This document shows, piece by piece, positions 53,848 to 62,755 of a DNA stretch of 64,000 nt (the stretch's first letter is position 1; each line of letters starts with the position of its first letter). The DNA is from Alloyangia pacifica (lineage in GTDB: Bacteria; Pseudomonadota; Alphaproteobacteria; Rhodobacterales; Rhodobacteraceae): contig NZ_JAIVKX010000003.1 in assembly GCF_020524285.1 (NCBI RefSeq), forward strand, positions 372,001 through 436,000, read 5' to 3'. The translations under genes were made by a program, and so were the position numbers. The notes beneath the pieces are model-generated. The model was not told the origin of the DNA and did no database searches. It worked only from the letters and a program-made list of their open reading frames with translations.

Positions 53848-54300
53848 TCAGCTCAGCAGGGCGGAGATGAGGGGAATCTTGTGCGGCGCGTCGCAGAGCG
53901 TCAGCAGCAGATCCGAAAGCTCTGGCTCATCGACCCGCTTGGCCGCGGCCTTGGGGGTGAACCACTTGCGCTTGCGTTCCTTGCGCTCTTTCCAGTCGCG
54001 CGAGAGCTTGTCGACGATCATCGGATAGACACGCACCCGGCAGTGCAGCTCTGCATCGTCGTCGAGCTGCTTGTGGTAGTGATAGATGCCGATCTCTTTC
54101 TTGCCGATGTGCCCCTTGGCGCCGGCTTCCTCGAGCGCCTCGATCTCGGCGGCGGCCCAGGGCTTCTTGCCATCCATTTCCCAGCCCTTGGGCATGACCC
54201 AGCGCCCGGTGTCGCGCGACGTGACCATGAGCACCCGAAGCTTTCCTGACTTGTCCCATTGCATGGGAAGGGCCGCGATTTGCTCACCGAGTGAGGGCAT
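53848..54300 (-). CDS. Nudix hydrolase with divergent Nudix box
   Basis: A 150-residue protein close to diphosphoinositol-polyphosphate-phosphohydrolase-like Nudix enzymes: QWDKSGKLRVLMVTSRDTGRWV and MPKGWEMDGKKPWAAAEIEA, followed by LEEAGAKG. The Nudix box keeps the AxxEIEALEEAG glutamates, but the early Glu of Gx5E is replaced and the Arg of REUxEE is Ile. That divergence is common in this subgroup. Members cleave nucleoside diphosphate-linked compounds; substrate unknown. The start at 54300 lacks a strong ribosome site. Confidence 0.82.
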   Translation of the reverse strand: MPSLGEQIAALPMQWDKSGKLRVLMVTSRDTGRWVMPKGWEMDGKKPWAAAEIEALEEAGAKGHIGKKEIGIYHYHKQLDDDAELHCRVRVYPMIVDKLSRDWKERKERKRKWFTPKAAAKRVDEPELSDLLLTLCDAPHKIPLISALLS

Positions 54301-54440
54301 GAAGGGGATACCTGTTGGGGAAACTCGTGCCTCGTACGGAAGGAATGTAACCCGGATGTGACAACAGGCAATAAACGCCGGCAAGAGGGCCCGCCTGTCG
54401 GAAGGCGCCTTTCACCCCATGCCTGCGCTGAAACGATGGA

Positions 54441-54462
54441 GGGCGGCCCCGCAGGGCCGCCC
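54441..54462 (-). terminator. GC-rich hairpin downstream of cydX
   Basis: GGGCGGCCC and GGGCCGCCC form a perfect 9-bp stem with a 4-base loop, 24 bases beyond the cydX stop. The T tract is poor, so this is a weak terminator or a transcript-end stabiliser. Confidence 0.5.
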
Positions 54463-54485
54463 TTCGATACACGCATCCGGCGCGC

Positions 54486-54608
54486 TCAGCTTTCGCGTTC
54501 GGCCTCGGAGACCATGCGCGCATCGTCGCGCAGCTCGAGCCACATGGCGTTCATCACCGCGAAGAGCGCCGCCAGCGGAAGGCCGAGGATCCAGGCAAAA
54601 TACCACAT
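54486..54608 (-). CDS. cydX: Cytochrome bd oxidase small subunit CydX
   Basis: A 40-residue single-helix subunit: MWYFAWILGLPLAALFAVMN, then AMWLELRDDARMVSE. The MWYFAWILG start is diagnostic of CydX, which stabilises the heme b595/d site of cytochrome bd. AAGGAGAG lies 8 bases before the ATG. It is the last gene of the cydA-cydB-cydX operon, 16 bp after cydB. Confidence 0.94.
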   Translation of the reverse strand: MWYFAWILGLPLAALFAVMNAMWLELRDDARMVSEAERES

Positions 54609-54624
54609 CTGTTCTCTCCTTTTC

Positions 54625-55785
54625 TCAGTAGGCGCTGTGCGAGCGGTTCACATCGTCTTCGGTGACCTTGCCCCAGAGCACTTTGTAGACCCAGGCCGTG
54701 TAGGCGAGGATGATCGGCAGGAAGATCACCGTCGCGACCAGCATGACAAACAGGGTCAGATGCGACGACGAGCTGTCCCAGACGGTGAGCGAGCTGCGCG
54801 GGTCGACGGTCGACGGCAGGATGAAGGGGAACATCGTCAGCCCGACGCTGGAGATGACCCCGAGGATCGCCAGCTTCGACCACAGGAAGGTCGAGACCTC
54901 GAAGCCCTCGCGCAGGCCGCGCACCGCCATGAAAATTCCCACGAAGCCGAGGATCGGCGCGATCAGGATCCACGGGCGCTCGGTATAGGCGATCAGCCAG
55001 GAGCCCTCGTGCAGCACCTCCTTGAAAAGCGGGTTGGAGGGGCCGTCGGTGACGATCTCCGAGGTGATGTGGAAGCCGTCGATGCCGAAGGCCAGCCAGA
55101 GCCCTGCGAGAGCATAGCCCGCCGCGGCGATCATTCCGGCCACGGTGCCGATGCGCTGCGCGCGGAAGGCAACCATGCCCTTGGTCTTCACCGACAGCCA
55201 GGCCGCGCCGTGCATGATCAGCATCGACAGCGACACTACCCCGCAAAGCAGCGCGAAGGGGCGCAGCAGCCCGAGGAACTTGCCGTAGAAGGTGCCGTCA
55301 TACATCGGCATCAGGTCCTCGGTCAGGTGGAAGGGCACGCCCAGCAGCACGTTGCCCACCGCCACGCCGAAGAGCAGCGCCGGGGCGGCGCCGCCGACAA
55401 AAAGCGCCCAGTCCCAGCTGCTCCGCCACTTGGCGCTGTCACGCTTGGAGCGGTACTTGAAGCCCACCGGGCGCAGGATCAGCGCCGCGAGGATGGCGAA
55501 CATCGCGAGGTAGAAGCCCGAGAAGCTGACCGCGTAGAGCGGTGGCCAGGCCGCGAAGATCGCGCCGCCGCCGAGGATGAACCAGACCTGGTTGCCCTCC
55601 CAGACCGGGCCGATGGTGTTGATCACCACGCGGCGCTCGACATCGGTCTGCCCGACGAAGGGCAGCAGCGCGCCGACGCCCATGTCGAAGCCATCGGTGA
55701 GGGCAAAGCCGATCAGCAGCACGCCGAGCAGCACCCACCAGATCAGGCGGAGGACTTCAAAGCTGATGAGATCATGTAAAATCAT
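54625..55785 (-). CDS. cydB: Cytochrome d ubiquinol oxidase subunit II
   Basis: A 386-residue membrane subunit of cytochrome bd, with about eight helices. FALTDGFDMGVGALLPFVG (about residues 28-46), NTIGPVWEGNQVWFILGGGA (about 56-75) and KRDSAKWRSSWDWAL are CydB hallmarks. It supports the heme-bearing CydA in quinol oxidation with O2 as acceptor. It starts 5 bp after the cydA stop with GGAG upstream. Confidence 0.97.
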   Translation of the reverse strand: MILHDLISFEVLRLIWWVLLGVLLIGFALTDGFDMGVGALLPFVGQTDVERRVVINTIGPVWEGNQVWFILGGGAIFAAWPPLYAVSFSGFYLAMFAILAALILRPVGFKYRSKRDSAKWRSSWDWALFVGGAAPALLFGVAVGNVLLGVPFHLTEDLMPMYDGTFYGKFLGLLRPFALLCGVVSLSMLIMHGAAWLSVKTKGMVAFRAQRIGTVAGMIAAAGYALAGLWLAFGIDGFHITSEIVTDGPSNPLFKEVLHEGSWLIAYTERPWILIAPILGFVGIFMAVRGLREGFEVSTFLWSKLAILGVISSVGLTMFPFILPSTVDPRSSLTVWDSSSSHLTLFVMLVATVIFLPIILAYTAWVYKVLWGKVTEDDVNRSHSAY

Positions 55786-55790
55786 GATGG

Positions 55791-57404
55791 TTACTCCGCA
55801 GGCACATCGGCAAAGGGACCCTTGCCGTCATGGGTGCGCAGCCGGTGCTCGTGCCGCTGCATCCATGTTTCGGTTTCCTCGACATCCTCCTGCGGGCCCT
55901 TGCGGATGTATTTCAGCATGAGACCCATCTCGACGATGAAGAGCACGGTGTAGAAGAGCGCGAAGCCCGCGAGGGTGAACAGCAGGTCGCCCACGCTCAG
56001 GTGCGAGGCCGAGAGCGCCGTCGGCAGGATGCCGTCCACGGTCCAGGGCTGGCGGCCGTATTCGGCGACGATCCAGCCCATCTCGGCGGCGATCCAGGGC
56101 AGCGGGATCCAGGCCACGGCCAGCGTCAGCGCCCAGCGCGGATAGTCGCCGCGACGGAAGTTGCTGAGCACGAAGAACAGCCCGGTGAGCGCGATGAAGG
56201 AGAAGCCGAGGCCGACCATGATGCGGAACGACCAGAACAGCGGCGCCACGCCCGGCACGGTGTCATCGGCGGCCATCTTGATCTGCTCTTCCGTGGCCTC
56301 GCGCGGGTCGTCCACGTAGCGTTTCAGCAGCATCGCGTAGCCGAGGTCGGAAGAGCGTGCCTCGAAGCTCGCGCGCACCGCCTCGGGCGTGGCGTCGCGC
56401 TGTTCGCGGATGGTCATCAGGTCGTCATAGGCAAGCATGCCGGAGCGGATGCGGGCCTCGGATTCCTCGACCAGTTCGGCGATCCCGGGGATTTCCTGGG
56501 TCAGCGAGCGGGTGCCGATCAGGCCCATGACCCAGGGGATATGCACCGCGTAGTGGGTCTCGCGGGCCTCTTGGTCGGGGAAGCCGATCAGGGTGAAATG
56601 GGCGGGGGCCGGTTCGGTTTCCCACATGGCCTCGATGGCGGCGAGCTTCATCTTCTGGGTGTGGCTGGCCGAGTAGCCCGACTCGTCCCCCAGCACGACC
56701 ACCGACAGCGAGGCCGCGAGGCCGAAGGAGGCGGCGACCGAGATCGACCGGCGCGCCAGTTCGACGTGGCGGCCCTTCAGCATGTACCAGGCCGAGACGC
56801 CGAGCACGAAGATCGAGGCGGTGATGTAGCCCGCCGAGACGGTGTGCACGAACTTTGCCTGCGCCACCTCGTTGAAGACCACGTCGAAGAAGTTGGTCAT
56901 CTCCATCCGCATGGTCTCGGGGTTGAACTCGGCACCGACCGGATTGACCATCCAGCCGTTGGCGATGAGGATCCACAGCGCCGAGAAGTTCGAGCCGATC
57001 GCCACCAGCCAGGCGACGATGCAATGCGCCACGCGCGAGAGCTTGTCCCAGCCGAAGAAGAACAGCCCGACGAAGGTCGCCTCGAGGAAGAAGGCCATCA
57101 GCCCCTCGACCGCCAGCGGCGCGCCGAAGATGTCGCCGACGTAGTGGCTGTAGTAGCTCCAGTTCATGCCGAACTGGAATTCCATGGTGATCCCCGTGGC
57201 CACGCCCAGAACGAAGTTGATTCCGAACAGCGTGCCCCAGAATTTCGTCATCTGTCGCCAGATCGGACGCCCCGTCATCACGTAGACCGTCTCCATGATC
57301 GCGACGAGGATCGACAGACCCAGCGTCAGCGGCACGAAGAGGAAGTGGTAGAGCGCCGTCATCGCAAATTGCAGACGCGACAGCTCGACAACATCGAGCT
57401 CCAT
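55791..57404 (-). CDS. cydA: Cytochrome d ubiquinol oxidase subunit I
   Basis: The 537-residue heme subunit of the bd quinol oxidase, which gives high-affinity O2 respiration. The heme b595 axial His is in RLQFAMTALYHFLFVPLTLG near residue 20. GRPIWRQMTKFWGTLFGINF and FGMNWSYYSHYVGDIFGAPL follow. The quinol (Q) loop begins KLAAIEAMWETEPAP and is of the long type, as in E. coli CydA. The C-terminal AEYGRQPWTVDGILPTALSAS is typical. GAGGAG precedes the ATG. A perfect Fnr-type box lies 156 bases upstream. Confidence 0.98.
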   Translation of the reverse strand: MELDVVELSRLQFAMTALYHFLFVPLTLGLSILVAIMETVYVMTGRPIWRQMTKFWGTLFGINFVLGVATGITMEFQFGMNWSYYSHYVGDIFGAPLAVEGLMAFFLEATFVGLFFFGWDKLSRVAHCIVAWLVAIGSNFSALWILIANGWMVNPVGAEFNPETMRMEMTNFFDVVFNEVAQAKFVHTVSAGYITASIFVLGVSAWYMLKGRHVELARRSISVAASFGLAASLSVVVLGDESGYSASHTQKMKLAAIEAMWETEPAPAHFTLIGFPDQEARETHYAVHIPWVMGLIGTRSLTQEIPGIAELVEESEARIRSGMLAYDDLMTIREQRDATPEAVRASFEARSSDLGYAMLLKRYVDDPREATEEQIKMAADDTVPGVAPLFWSFRIMVGLGFSFIALTGLFFVLSNFRRGDYPRWALTLAVAWIPLPWIAAEMGWIVAEYGRQPWTVDGILPTALSASHLSVGDLLFTLAGFALFYTVLFIVEMGLMLKYIRKGPQEDVEETETWMQRHEHRLRTHDGKGPFADVPAE

Positions 57405-57559
57405 GTCAGTACTCCTCAGTGCATGTGGCCCCGGCAGCGCGCGATCACGCGCGTGATCCCAGCTCCTTGGCCCACAAAGTAAAAATCGAGGTGGGCGGAA
57501 CTATTTACCGAACGACACCTTTCAGATGCCCTGCTACACCCGGCCATTGTGACAGCGGT

Positions 57560-57573
57560 TTGATCTGCATCAA
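57560..57573 (-). promoter_or_regulatory. Fnr/Anr-type box upstream of cydA
   Basis: TTGATCTGCATCAA matches the perfect consensus TTGAT-N4-ATCAA. It lies in the 174-base gap between cydC and cydA, close to the cydC stop, and is the expected place for oxygen-responsive control of cydABX by FnrL. Confidence 0.82.
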
Positions 57574-57578
57574 GTTCA

Positions 57579-59255
57579 TCATGATTCTGCGATATAGCTT
57601 TTGAGGTCGATTACCTGATCGGCAGCCTCCAGCTCCGCCGCACGATGCGACGCCGTTACGATCGCCGCGTCCGGCAGAAATTTCCTCACACCTGCAAGTA
57701 CTTGCCTTGCGGTCTCGGGGTCCAGCCCCTCGGTCGGCTCGTCCAGCAGAAGCAGCTTGGGGCGGCGCAGCAGCGCCCGCGCCAGCACCAGTCTGCGAGC
57801 CTGACCACCGGACAGACCAGCCCCACCCTCACCTAAAGGTGAACTCAGGCCGCCGCGCTCCGCGACGGTCTGCGCCAGGTGTACCGCCTCCAACGCTGCC
57901 ATCGCCTCGGCCTCGGTCAGCCCGGGCCGGGCCAGCGAGAGATTCTCCAGCACCGTGCCCGACACCAGCGCCGAACGCTGCGGCACGAGGGTCAGCACCT
58001 TGCGCAACTCACCCTCGGGCCAGGCGCCCAGAGGACGGCCCAGCAGGAGGATCTCGCCCGCCGTCACCGGCTCCAGCCCGGCTATGACGTCCAGCAGCGT
58101 TGATTTGCCGAGTCCCGAGGCACCGCGCAGGGCGAGCGTCTCGCCCGGCGTCACCGACAGCGAGAGGTCGTGCAGCAACAGCCGCGTCCAGCCGGGACGG
58201 GCCAGCGAGAGGTGGCGCAGCTCGAGCACCTTGCCGGTCGTCTCGCGCTCCGACTCGAACGCGCCCCTGAGAGGCGCCGCGGCAGCCGCGGGCGGCTCGG
58301 CCAGGACCCGGCTCGCGGCATCGCGCATGCGCCCGATCTCGGCCATGCCCCGGCGCAGCGGCAGCAGCGTCTCGCCAAGCGCCAGCGCCACGAAAATGCC
58401 GATGGCGGCGCGCGCCGGGTCGAGGTCTGTCTCGGCCACCAGCCAGCCGGCCAGCGCGAAGACCCCCGCCGCGATCAGCGTGACGATCGCCGAGAGCCCC
58501 TGCCCTGCCCCGGTGTCTATGCGATCGAGCCGGTCCATCGCGCCGCGGGCCTCGGCCTCGGAGCGGTCCAGCCCCTCACGCCAGCGCGGCAGCGCGCCCT
58601 GCAGGATCGCCTCGCGGCGGCCCCGGAACAGGCCAATGGCGCGGCGGCGCAGGTCCTGCGAGGCCGCCTCGGCCTGCGCTGACGGGCCCAGGGTGGCGCG
58701 CGCCACCCGCCAGAGCATCACGCCGCCGCCAAGCAGGTAGCCCGCCGCGACCGAGAGCGCGACCGCATGCGAGGTCAGTGCCCAGAGTCCGAGGAAAACC
58801 GCCGCATGGGTCAGCAGCGCCGCGGCGATCGGCAGGGCGAGCCGCAGAACGACCCCGTCGAGCGCATCCACGTCGGCGGTGATCCGGGTCAGCGCCGAGG
58901 CACCGCGCACCCGCCGCAGGTCGGCCACGGGAAAGCGCTCGAGGCGCTGCAGCAGCGTGACCCGCAGCGCCGCAAGGGCGCGCAGCGTGGCGTCATGGGT
59001 CAGCAGACGTTCCCCGTAGCGCGCCGCCGCCCGGCCGAGTGCCAGCCCGCGCACCCCGGCGCTGGGGCGGAAGACATCGAAGGCGATGCCGATCCCGGCG
59101 ATGCCCGCCATGCCGGTGGCGGTGATGAACCAGCCAGAGAGGCCGAGCAGCGCCGCCCCCATCAGCAGCACGAGGACCGCAAGCAGCGCACCGCGCCACA
59201 TGGCAAAAGGATGCGCACGCCACAGCAGGCGCAGAACCTGCCAGAGCTTCAGCAT
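57579..59255 (-). CDS. cydC: Thiol reductant ABC exporter subunit CydC
   Basis: A 558-residue ABC half-transporter that, with CydD, exports glutathione and cysteine and is needed for assembly of cytochrome bd. Six helices are followed by an ATPase domain: Walker A GASGLGKST (about residue 375), signature LSGGQARRLVLARAL, and Walker B LLLLDEPTEGLD. SGWFITATGMAG near residue 40 is typical of CydC. It overlaps the 3' end of cydD by 7 bases. Confidence 0.95.
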   Translation of the reverse strand: MLKLWQVLRLLWRAHPFAMWRGALLAVLVLLMGAALLGLSGWFITATGMAGIAGIGIAFDVFRPSAGVRGLALGRAAARYGERLLTHDATLRALAALRVTLLQRLERFPVADLRRVRGASALTRITADVDALDGVVLRLALPIAAALLTHAAVFLGLWALTSHAVALSVAAGYLLGGGVMLWRVARATLGPSAQAEAASQDLRRRAIGLFRGRREAILQGALPRWREGLDRSEAEARGAMDRLDRIDTGAGQGLSAIVTLIAAGVFALAGWLVAETDLDPARAAIGIFVALALGETLLPLRRGMAEIGRMRDAASRVLAEPPAAAAAPLRGAFESERETTGKVLELRHLSLARPGWTRLLLHDLSLSVTPGETLALRGASGLGKSTLLDVIAGLEPVTAGEILLLGRPLGAWPEGELRKVLTLVPQRSALVSGTVLENLSLARPGLTEAEAMAALEAVHLAQTVAERGGLSSPLGEGGAGLSGGQARRLVLARALLRRPKLLLLDEPTEGLDPETARQVLAGVRKFLPDAAIVTASHRAAELEAADQVIDLKSYIAES

Positions 59256-60922
59256 GGGGCGGCCTCCAGATCGACGATGCGGCCCATGGCCCCGGCCAAC
59301 GCCGCGTCATGAGTGGCGACGATCACCGTGCGCCCTTCCGCGGCGAGCCCCTGCAGCACCTCGATGATCGCGGCGCCGGTGGTGATGTCGAGATCGGCGG
59401 TGGGCTCGTCGGCGAGGATCACCTCGGCGCCCCGGATCAGGGCGCGGGCCAGCAGCAGCCGCCGCGCCTCGCCGCCAGAGACCCCTGCCCCGCTTTCGCC
59501 GAGCACGGTCTCCAGTCCCTCCGGCAGCGCCGCGACGATGCGCTCGGCCCGGGCGCGGCGCAGCGACTCGGGCGGGACATCGCCCGCCGGGTCGCCGGTC
59601 AGGAAAGCGCGAAGGGTCATGTCCGGGATATGCACCTGCTGCGGGACATAGGCGATGCGGGCACGCCAGGCGTCGGCATTGTCGTGGTCCAGCACCTGCC
59701 CCGCGACCCGCACCTGCCCCTGGTCCGGCACCAGCAGCCCGGCGATCAGGTCGAACGCGGTGGATTTGCCCACCCCGCTCGGCCCGCGCAGCGCCAACGA
59801 CTCGCCCGGGGCCACGTGGACATCCGGCAGCGCCACGCGCTGCGACCCGCGCAGGACCTGCACCCCGGCCAGTGCCACCGAGGCCGGGCCGGGCAAGGGC
59901 GCGACTTCGGCCCCCTGCCCCAGCACCGGCGCCCTCTCCGACGCGTCGATCGCGGCGAGGTCCTCCGCCACCGCCTCGGCCGCAGCCTTGTCATGCCAGG
60001 CCGCGGCGAGGTCGCGCAGCGGCTGGAAGAAGTCCGGCGCCAGCAGCAGCAGGAACAGACCCTGGAACAGCGTCAGCCCCGGCCCGAAGAGGCCCCAGGT
60101 GCCGATGGTGATCTCTCCGAGCAGCGAGAAGCCGACATAGACCGCCACCATGGCCACCCCCAGCGCGGAGAAAAGCTCGAGCACCGTCGAGGACAGGAAG
60201 GCCACCCGCAGCACTGCCATGGTGCGCTCCCGCAGCCCCTCGGCGCGGGCCGTGAACTCGGCGCGCGACGCTTCGGCAGCATTCAAAAGCAGCAGGTCCG
60301 GCAGCGCCGAGATGCGGTCGATCAGCAGCGTGTTCATCGCCCCGACCTCGACCATCTGCTTGCGGCTCGCCTCCTGCGCGGCCATGCCGACCAGCGCCAT
60401 GAAGAGCGGGATCAGTGGCCCGGCCACCAGCAGCACCAGCCCCGCCGCCCAGGAGATCGGCAGGATCACGGCAAGATAGAGGACGGGCAGCAGCCGCGCC
60501 CGCGCCATGGCCGGGCGGAAGCGGGTGATCCACGGGCCCAGCGCCGCCAGTTTCTCGGTCAGCAGAGCGGCGAGCGCCGCCGAGGAAGTGCCGCCCATGC
60601 GCAGCGACTCGCGGTCCAGCAGCGCCTGCCTGCGGGCGTGCAAGGTCTCGTCCGCGGCGCGATAGGCGAGCCGGGCCGCACGGCGCTCGCCCCAGCCGCG
60701 CAGCAGCCCGAGCAGCGCGAAAGCCAGCGCCATCGAGAGCGTGCGCGACAGCGGCGCCCCCTCGACCCATCCGGCGATGCCCCAGGCGAGCGCGGCGGCC
60801 TGCGGCAACCAGAGCGCGGCGGCGAGGGCAGAGAGGCGCGAGGACTGGCGCAACTGGCGCTGCGCGCCGGGGCCAAGCAGGCTCTCGGCCCGGGTCCGCG
60901 TCGGCTCGGGGGCGGAAGACAT
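59249..60922 (-). CDS. cydD: Thiol reductant ABC exporter subunit CydD
   Basis: A 557-residue partner of CydC. Six membrane helices lead to an ATPase domain with Walker A GPSGVGKSTA (about residue 385), signature GVSGGEARRLLLARAL and Walker B VILADEPTADLD. It heads the cydDC unit, which lies directly upstream of cydABX. GGAG precedes the ATG at 60922. A 7-bp inverted repeat lies 11 bases upstream of the ATG, between it and the probable promoter. Confidence 0.95.
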   Translation of the reverse strand: MSSAPEPTRTRAESLLGPGAQRQLRQSSRLSALAAALWLPQAAALAWGIAGWVEGAPLSRTLSMALAFALLGLLRGWGERRAARLAYRAADETLHARRQALLDRESLRMGGTSSAALAALLTEKLAALGPWITRFRPAMARARLLPVLYLAVILPISWAAGLVLLVAGPLIPLFMALVGMAAQEASRKQMVEVGAMNTLLIDRISALPDLLLLNAAEASRAEFTARAEGLRERTMAVLRVAFLSSTVLELFSALGVAMVAVYVGFSLLGEITIGTWGLFGPGLTLFQGLFLLLLAPDFFQPLRDLAAAWHDKAAAEAVAEDLAAIDASERAPVLGQGAEVAPLPGPASVALAGVQVLRGSQRVALPDVHVAPGESLALRGPSGVGKSTAFDLIAGLLVPDQGQVRVAGQVLDHDNADAWRARIAYVPQQVHIPDMTLRAFLTGDPAGDVPPESLRRARAERIVAALPEGLETVLGESGAGVSGGEARRLLLARALIRGAEVILADEPTADLDITTGAAIIEVLQGLAAEGRTVIVATHDAALAGAMGRIVDLEAAPC

Positions 60923-60932
60923 GGCGGCTCCA

Positions 60933-60951
60933 CGAGAAAATCCGTTTCTCG
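60933..60951. promoter_or_regulatory. Inverted repeat just upstream of cydD
   Basis: CGAGAAA and TTTCTCG form a perfect 7-bp dyad with a 5-base spacer, starting 11 bases before the cydD ATG. A further GAGA/TCTC pairing with the following GCTCAATGAGA is possible. It could be an operator; no factor is recognised. Confidence 0.4.
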
Positions 60952-61174
60952 CTCAATGAGATAGGGGATGACCGCAAGTTGCAAGCCCCAGCCGCGCCGC
61001 GCGTCACTCTGCCGCCGCGCCGCGGCGCCCACTGGCGTGGCGGCCCGGAGAAAGGCGGTCGAAAGCGCGGCACCGGAGATTGCGCGGCGCCACCGCCCGT
61101 GCCACGCTGCCCGCATCAGACCGACAGGAGATTTTCCCGATGCCCCAGCCCCATACCCGCAAGGGAGCCCGGAC

Positions 61175-61735
61175 ATGAGCGCGCTTGCCGACGTCCTGTC
61201 GCAGATCGATTCCGCCAATGCCCAGGATCCCAACCGCGAAGAGGGCCAGCCCGCCGCGCTGCTCTACGGCGAGCGCATGAGTTCGGAACTGGCCCGGCTC
61301 TTCCCCGAGGCCTCCGAGGTGCTGCAGATCGCCGCGCGCGGCCAGCACGTCGAGCGCTGGCTGCTGCCGCGCGATTCCTATCCCATGGACCGCCCCGGCT
61401 ATTTTGCCTGGCGCAAGGAGCAGGGCCGCCGCCACGGCGCGCGGCTTGCCGGGATGATGGCAAAGGCGGGCTATGATGCCGCCGCGCAGGAGCGCGTGGG
61501 CGTGCTGCTGCGCAAGGAGGGAATCAAGCGCGACGCCGAGGTGCAGGCACTGGAGGACGTGATCTGCTTCACCTTCCTCAAGTGGTACTTCTCGCCCTTC
61601 GCCGAGGGCCGCGACGCCGACGGTCTGCAGCGCATCGTCGAGAAGACCGCGCTGAAGATGTCGCCCGCGGGCCGCGCGCGGGTGCTGCAGGAGTTCGACC
61701 TGCCCGATCCCCTTGCCGAAGCCTTCCGCGACTGA
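61175..61735 (+). CDS. DUF4202 protein
   Basis: A 186-residue soluble helical protein of DUF4202. The core is LLYGERMSSELARLFPEASEVL, then QIAARGQHVERWLLPRDSYPMDRPGYFAWRKEQGRRH and VQALEDVICFTFLKWYFSPFA. The spaced His and Asp residues suggest an HD-like metal site, but this is not certain. AAGGGAG precedes the ATG. The CbiX-like chelatase gene follows 92 bp downstream, and the two may be cotranscribed. Confidence 0.86.
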   Translation: MSALADVLSQIDSANAQDPNREEGQPAALLYGERMSSELARLFPEASEVLQIAARGQHVERWLLPRDSYPMDRPGYFAWRKEQGRRHGARLAGMMAKAGYDAAAQERVGVLLRKEGIKRDAEVQALEDVICFTFLKWYFSPFAEGRDADGLQRIVEKTALKMSPAGRARVLQEFDLPDPLAEAFRD

Positions 61736-61827
61736 TCCCCTGCGCCTTCGACGCAGCCTGCAAGTGTTTTCGGACGCTCTTGCGGCGCTAGGTTGCGCCG
61801 CACCACAGACTATCGAGACCTGAGAAC

Positions 61828-62523
61828 ATGACCCGATCCGCCCTCATCGTCGCCCATGGCAGCCCCTCCGACCCCGATCCGCAGGAAACGGCCCTGAAGG
61901 ACCTCGCGGCGCGCGTCGGGGCGTTGCTGCCCGGCTGGCGCATCGGCGGCGCCACGCTGGCCAAGGAGGGGGCGTTCGATGCCGCAGTGGCGGATCTGGG
62001 CACGCCCTGGGTCTACCCCTATTTCATGGCGCGCGGCTATTTCACCAAGAAGGTGCTCGCCGAGCGTGCCGACCCGGCCGGCCTGCGGGTGCTGGAACCA
62101 TTCGGCACCGAACCCGCCCTGGTGACCAGCGCCGCGCATGCGCTGCAGCGCGAACTTGATGCCAAGGGCTGGCAGCCGGCAGACACCGCCTTGCTCGTCG
62201 CGGCCCATGGCAGCGCCGTGTCCCGCACCAGTGCCGAAAGCGCCCGCGATTTTGCCGCCGCCCTGAAGGCCGAGATGGGATTCGCCGAGGCCCGCGCGGG
62301 CTACGTGGAAGAGCCGCCCTTCCTGAACGAGTCGGCCCGGGGGCTCGGCCAGGCAATCTGCCTGCCGCAATTCGCGCTCAACGCGGGCCACATGCTCGAG
62401 GACGTGCCGCAGGCTCTGGCCGAGGCGGGTTTCGCCGGCCCCGTGCTGCCAGCCTTTATCGACTGGCCGGAAACCCCCGAGCTGATCGCGCAAAGCCTTG
62501 AAACACAGGCAGACTCCGGCTGA
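61828..62523 (+). CDS. CbiX/SirB-type chelatase-like protein
   Basis: A 231-residue protein with the CbiX fold. The catalytic His is in the segment LIVAHGSPSDPDPQ (about residues 6-19); a second half-domain has LLVAAHGSAVSRTS (about 122-135) and CLPQFALNAGHMLEDVPQAL. It matches the sirohydrochlorin/cobaltochelatase family, which inserts Fe2+ or Co2+ into a tetrapyrrole. The gene has no siroheme neighbours other than the DUF4202 gene, so the metal is unknown. A strong terminator follows. Confidence 0.82.
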   Translation: MTRSALIVAHGSPSDPDPQETALKDLAARVGALLPGWRIGGATLAKEGAFDAAVADLGTPWVYPYFMARGYFTKKVLAERADPAGLRVLEPFGTEPALVTSAAHALQRELDAKGWQPADTALLVAAHGSAVSRTSAESARDFAAALKAEMGFAEARAGYVEEPPFLNESARGLGQAICLPQFALNAGHMLEDVPQALAEAGFAGPVLPAFIDWPETPELIAQSLETQADSG

Positions 62524-62555
62524 CTCCTCGGCCTTTCGCAGAGGGCGAAAGCACA

Positions 62556-62594
62556 AAAAAAGAAGGCCACCGCACTGCGGTGGCCTTCTTTTTT
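62556..62594 (+). terminator. Bidirectional terminator after the chelatase-like gene
   Basis: A perfect stem of about 17-19 bp (AAAAAAGAAGGCCACCGCA with its complement TGCGGTGGCCTTCTTTTTT). It ends in T on the plus strand and begins with A, so it can terminate in both directions. It separates the chelatase gene from the minus-strand tRNA-Arg. Confidence 0.93.
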
Positions 62595-62613
62595 GCCGTC
62601 CCCCGGTGGGGAG

Positions 62614-62690
62614 TGGCGGACCGAGGAGGATTCGAACCCCCGACCCCTTGATTCGTAGTCAAGTACTCTATCCAGCTGAGCTATCGGTCC
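62614..62690 (-). tRNA. tRNA-Arg (anticodon ACG)
   Basis: Minus-strand cloverleaf of 77 bases including an encoded CCA. The acceptor stem is GGACCGA with TCGGTCC, the anticodon arm is CTTGA-CTACGAA-TCAAG with ACG at the centre, and the T arm contains GGTTCGAATCC. Its wobble A is the substrate of TadA, which is also encoded in this window. Confidence 0.97.
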
Positions 62691-62755
62691 GTGAGGGCGG
62701 GGTTTAGAGTTTGTTCGAAGGATGCGCAAGAGAGATTTCGAAAAAACTTCCAACC

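Noticed and set aside
57454-57483. TGATCC followed by TAAAAA upstream of cydA
   Set aside because: The spacer is 20 bases instead of 18 and it points along the plus strand, where no gene follows; not counted as an RpoE promoter.
59309-60964. Long plus-strand open frame opposite cydD
   Set aside because: Shadow of cydD: same region, codon bias artefact, no domain or ribosome site.
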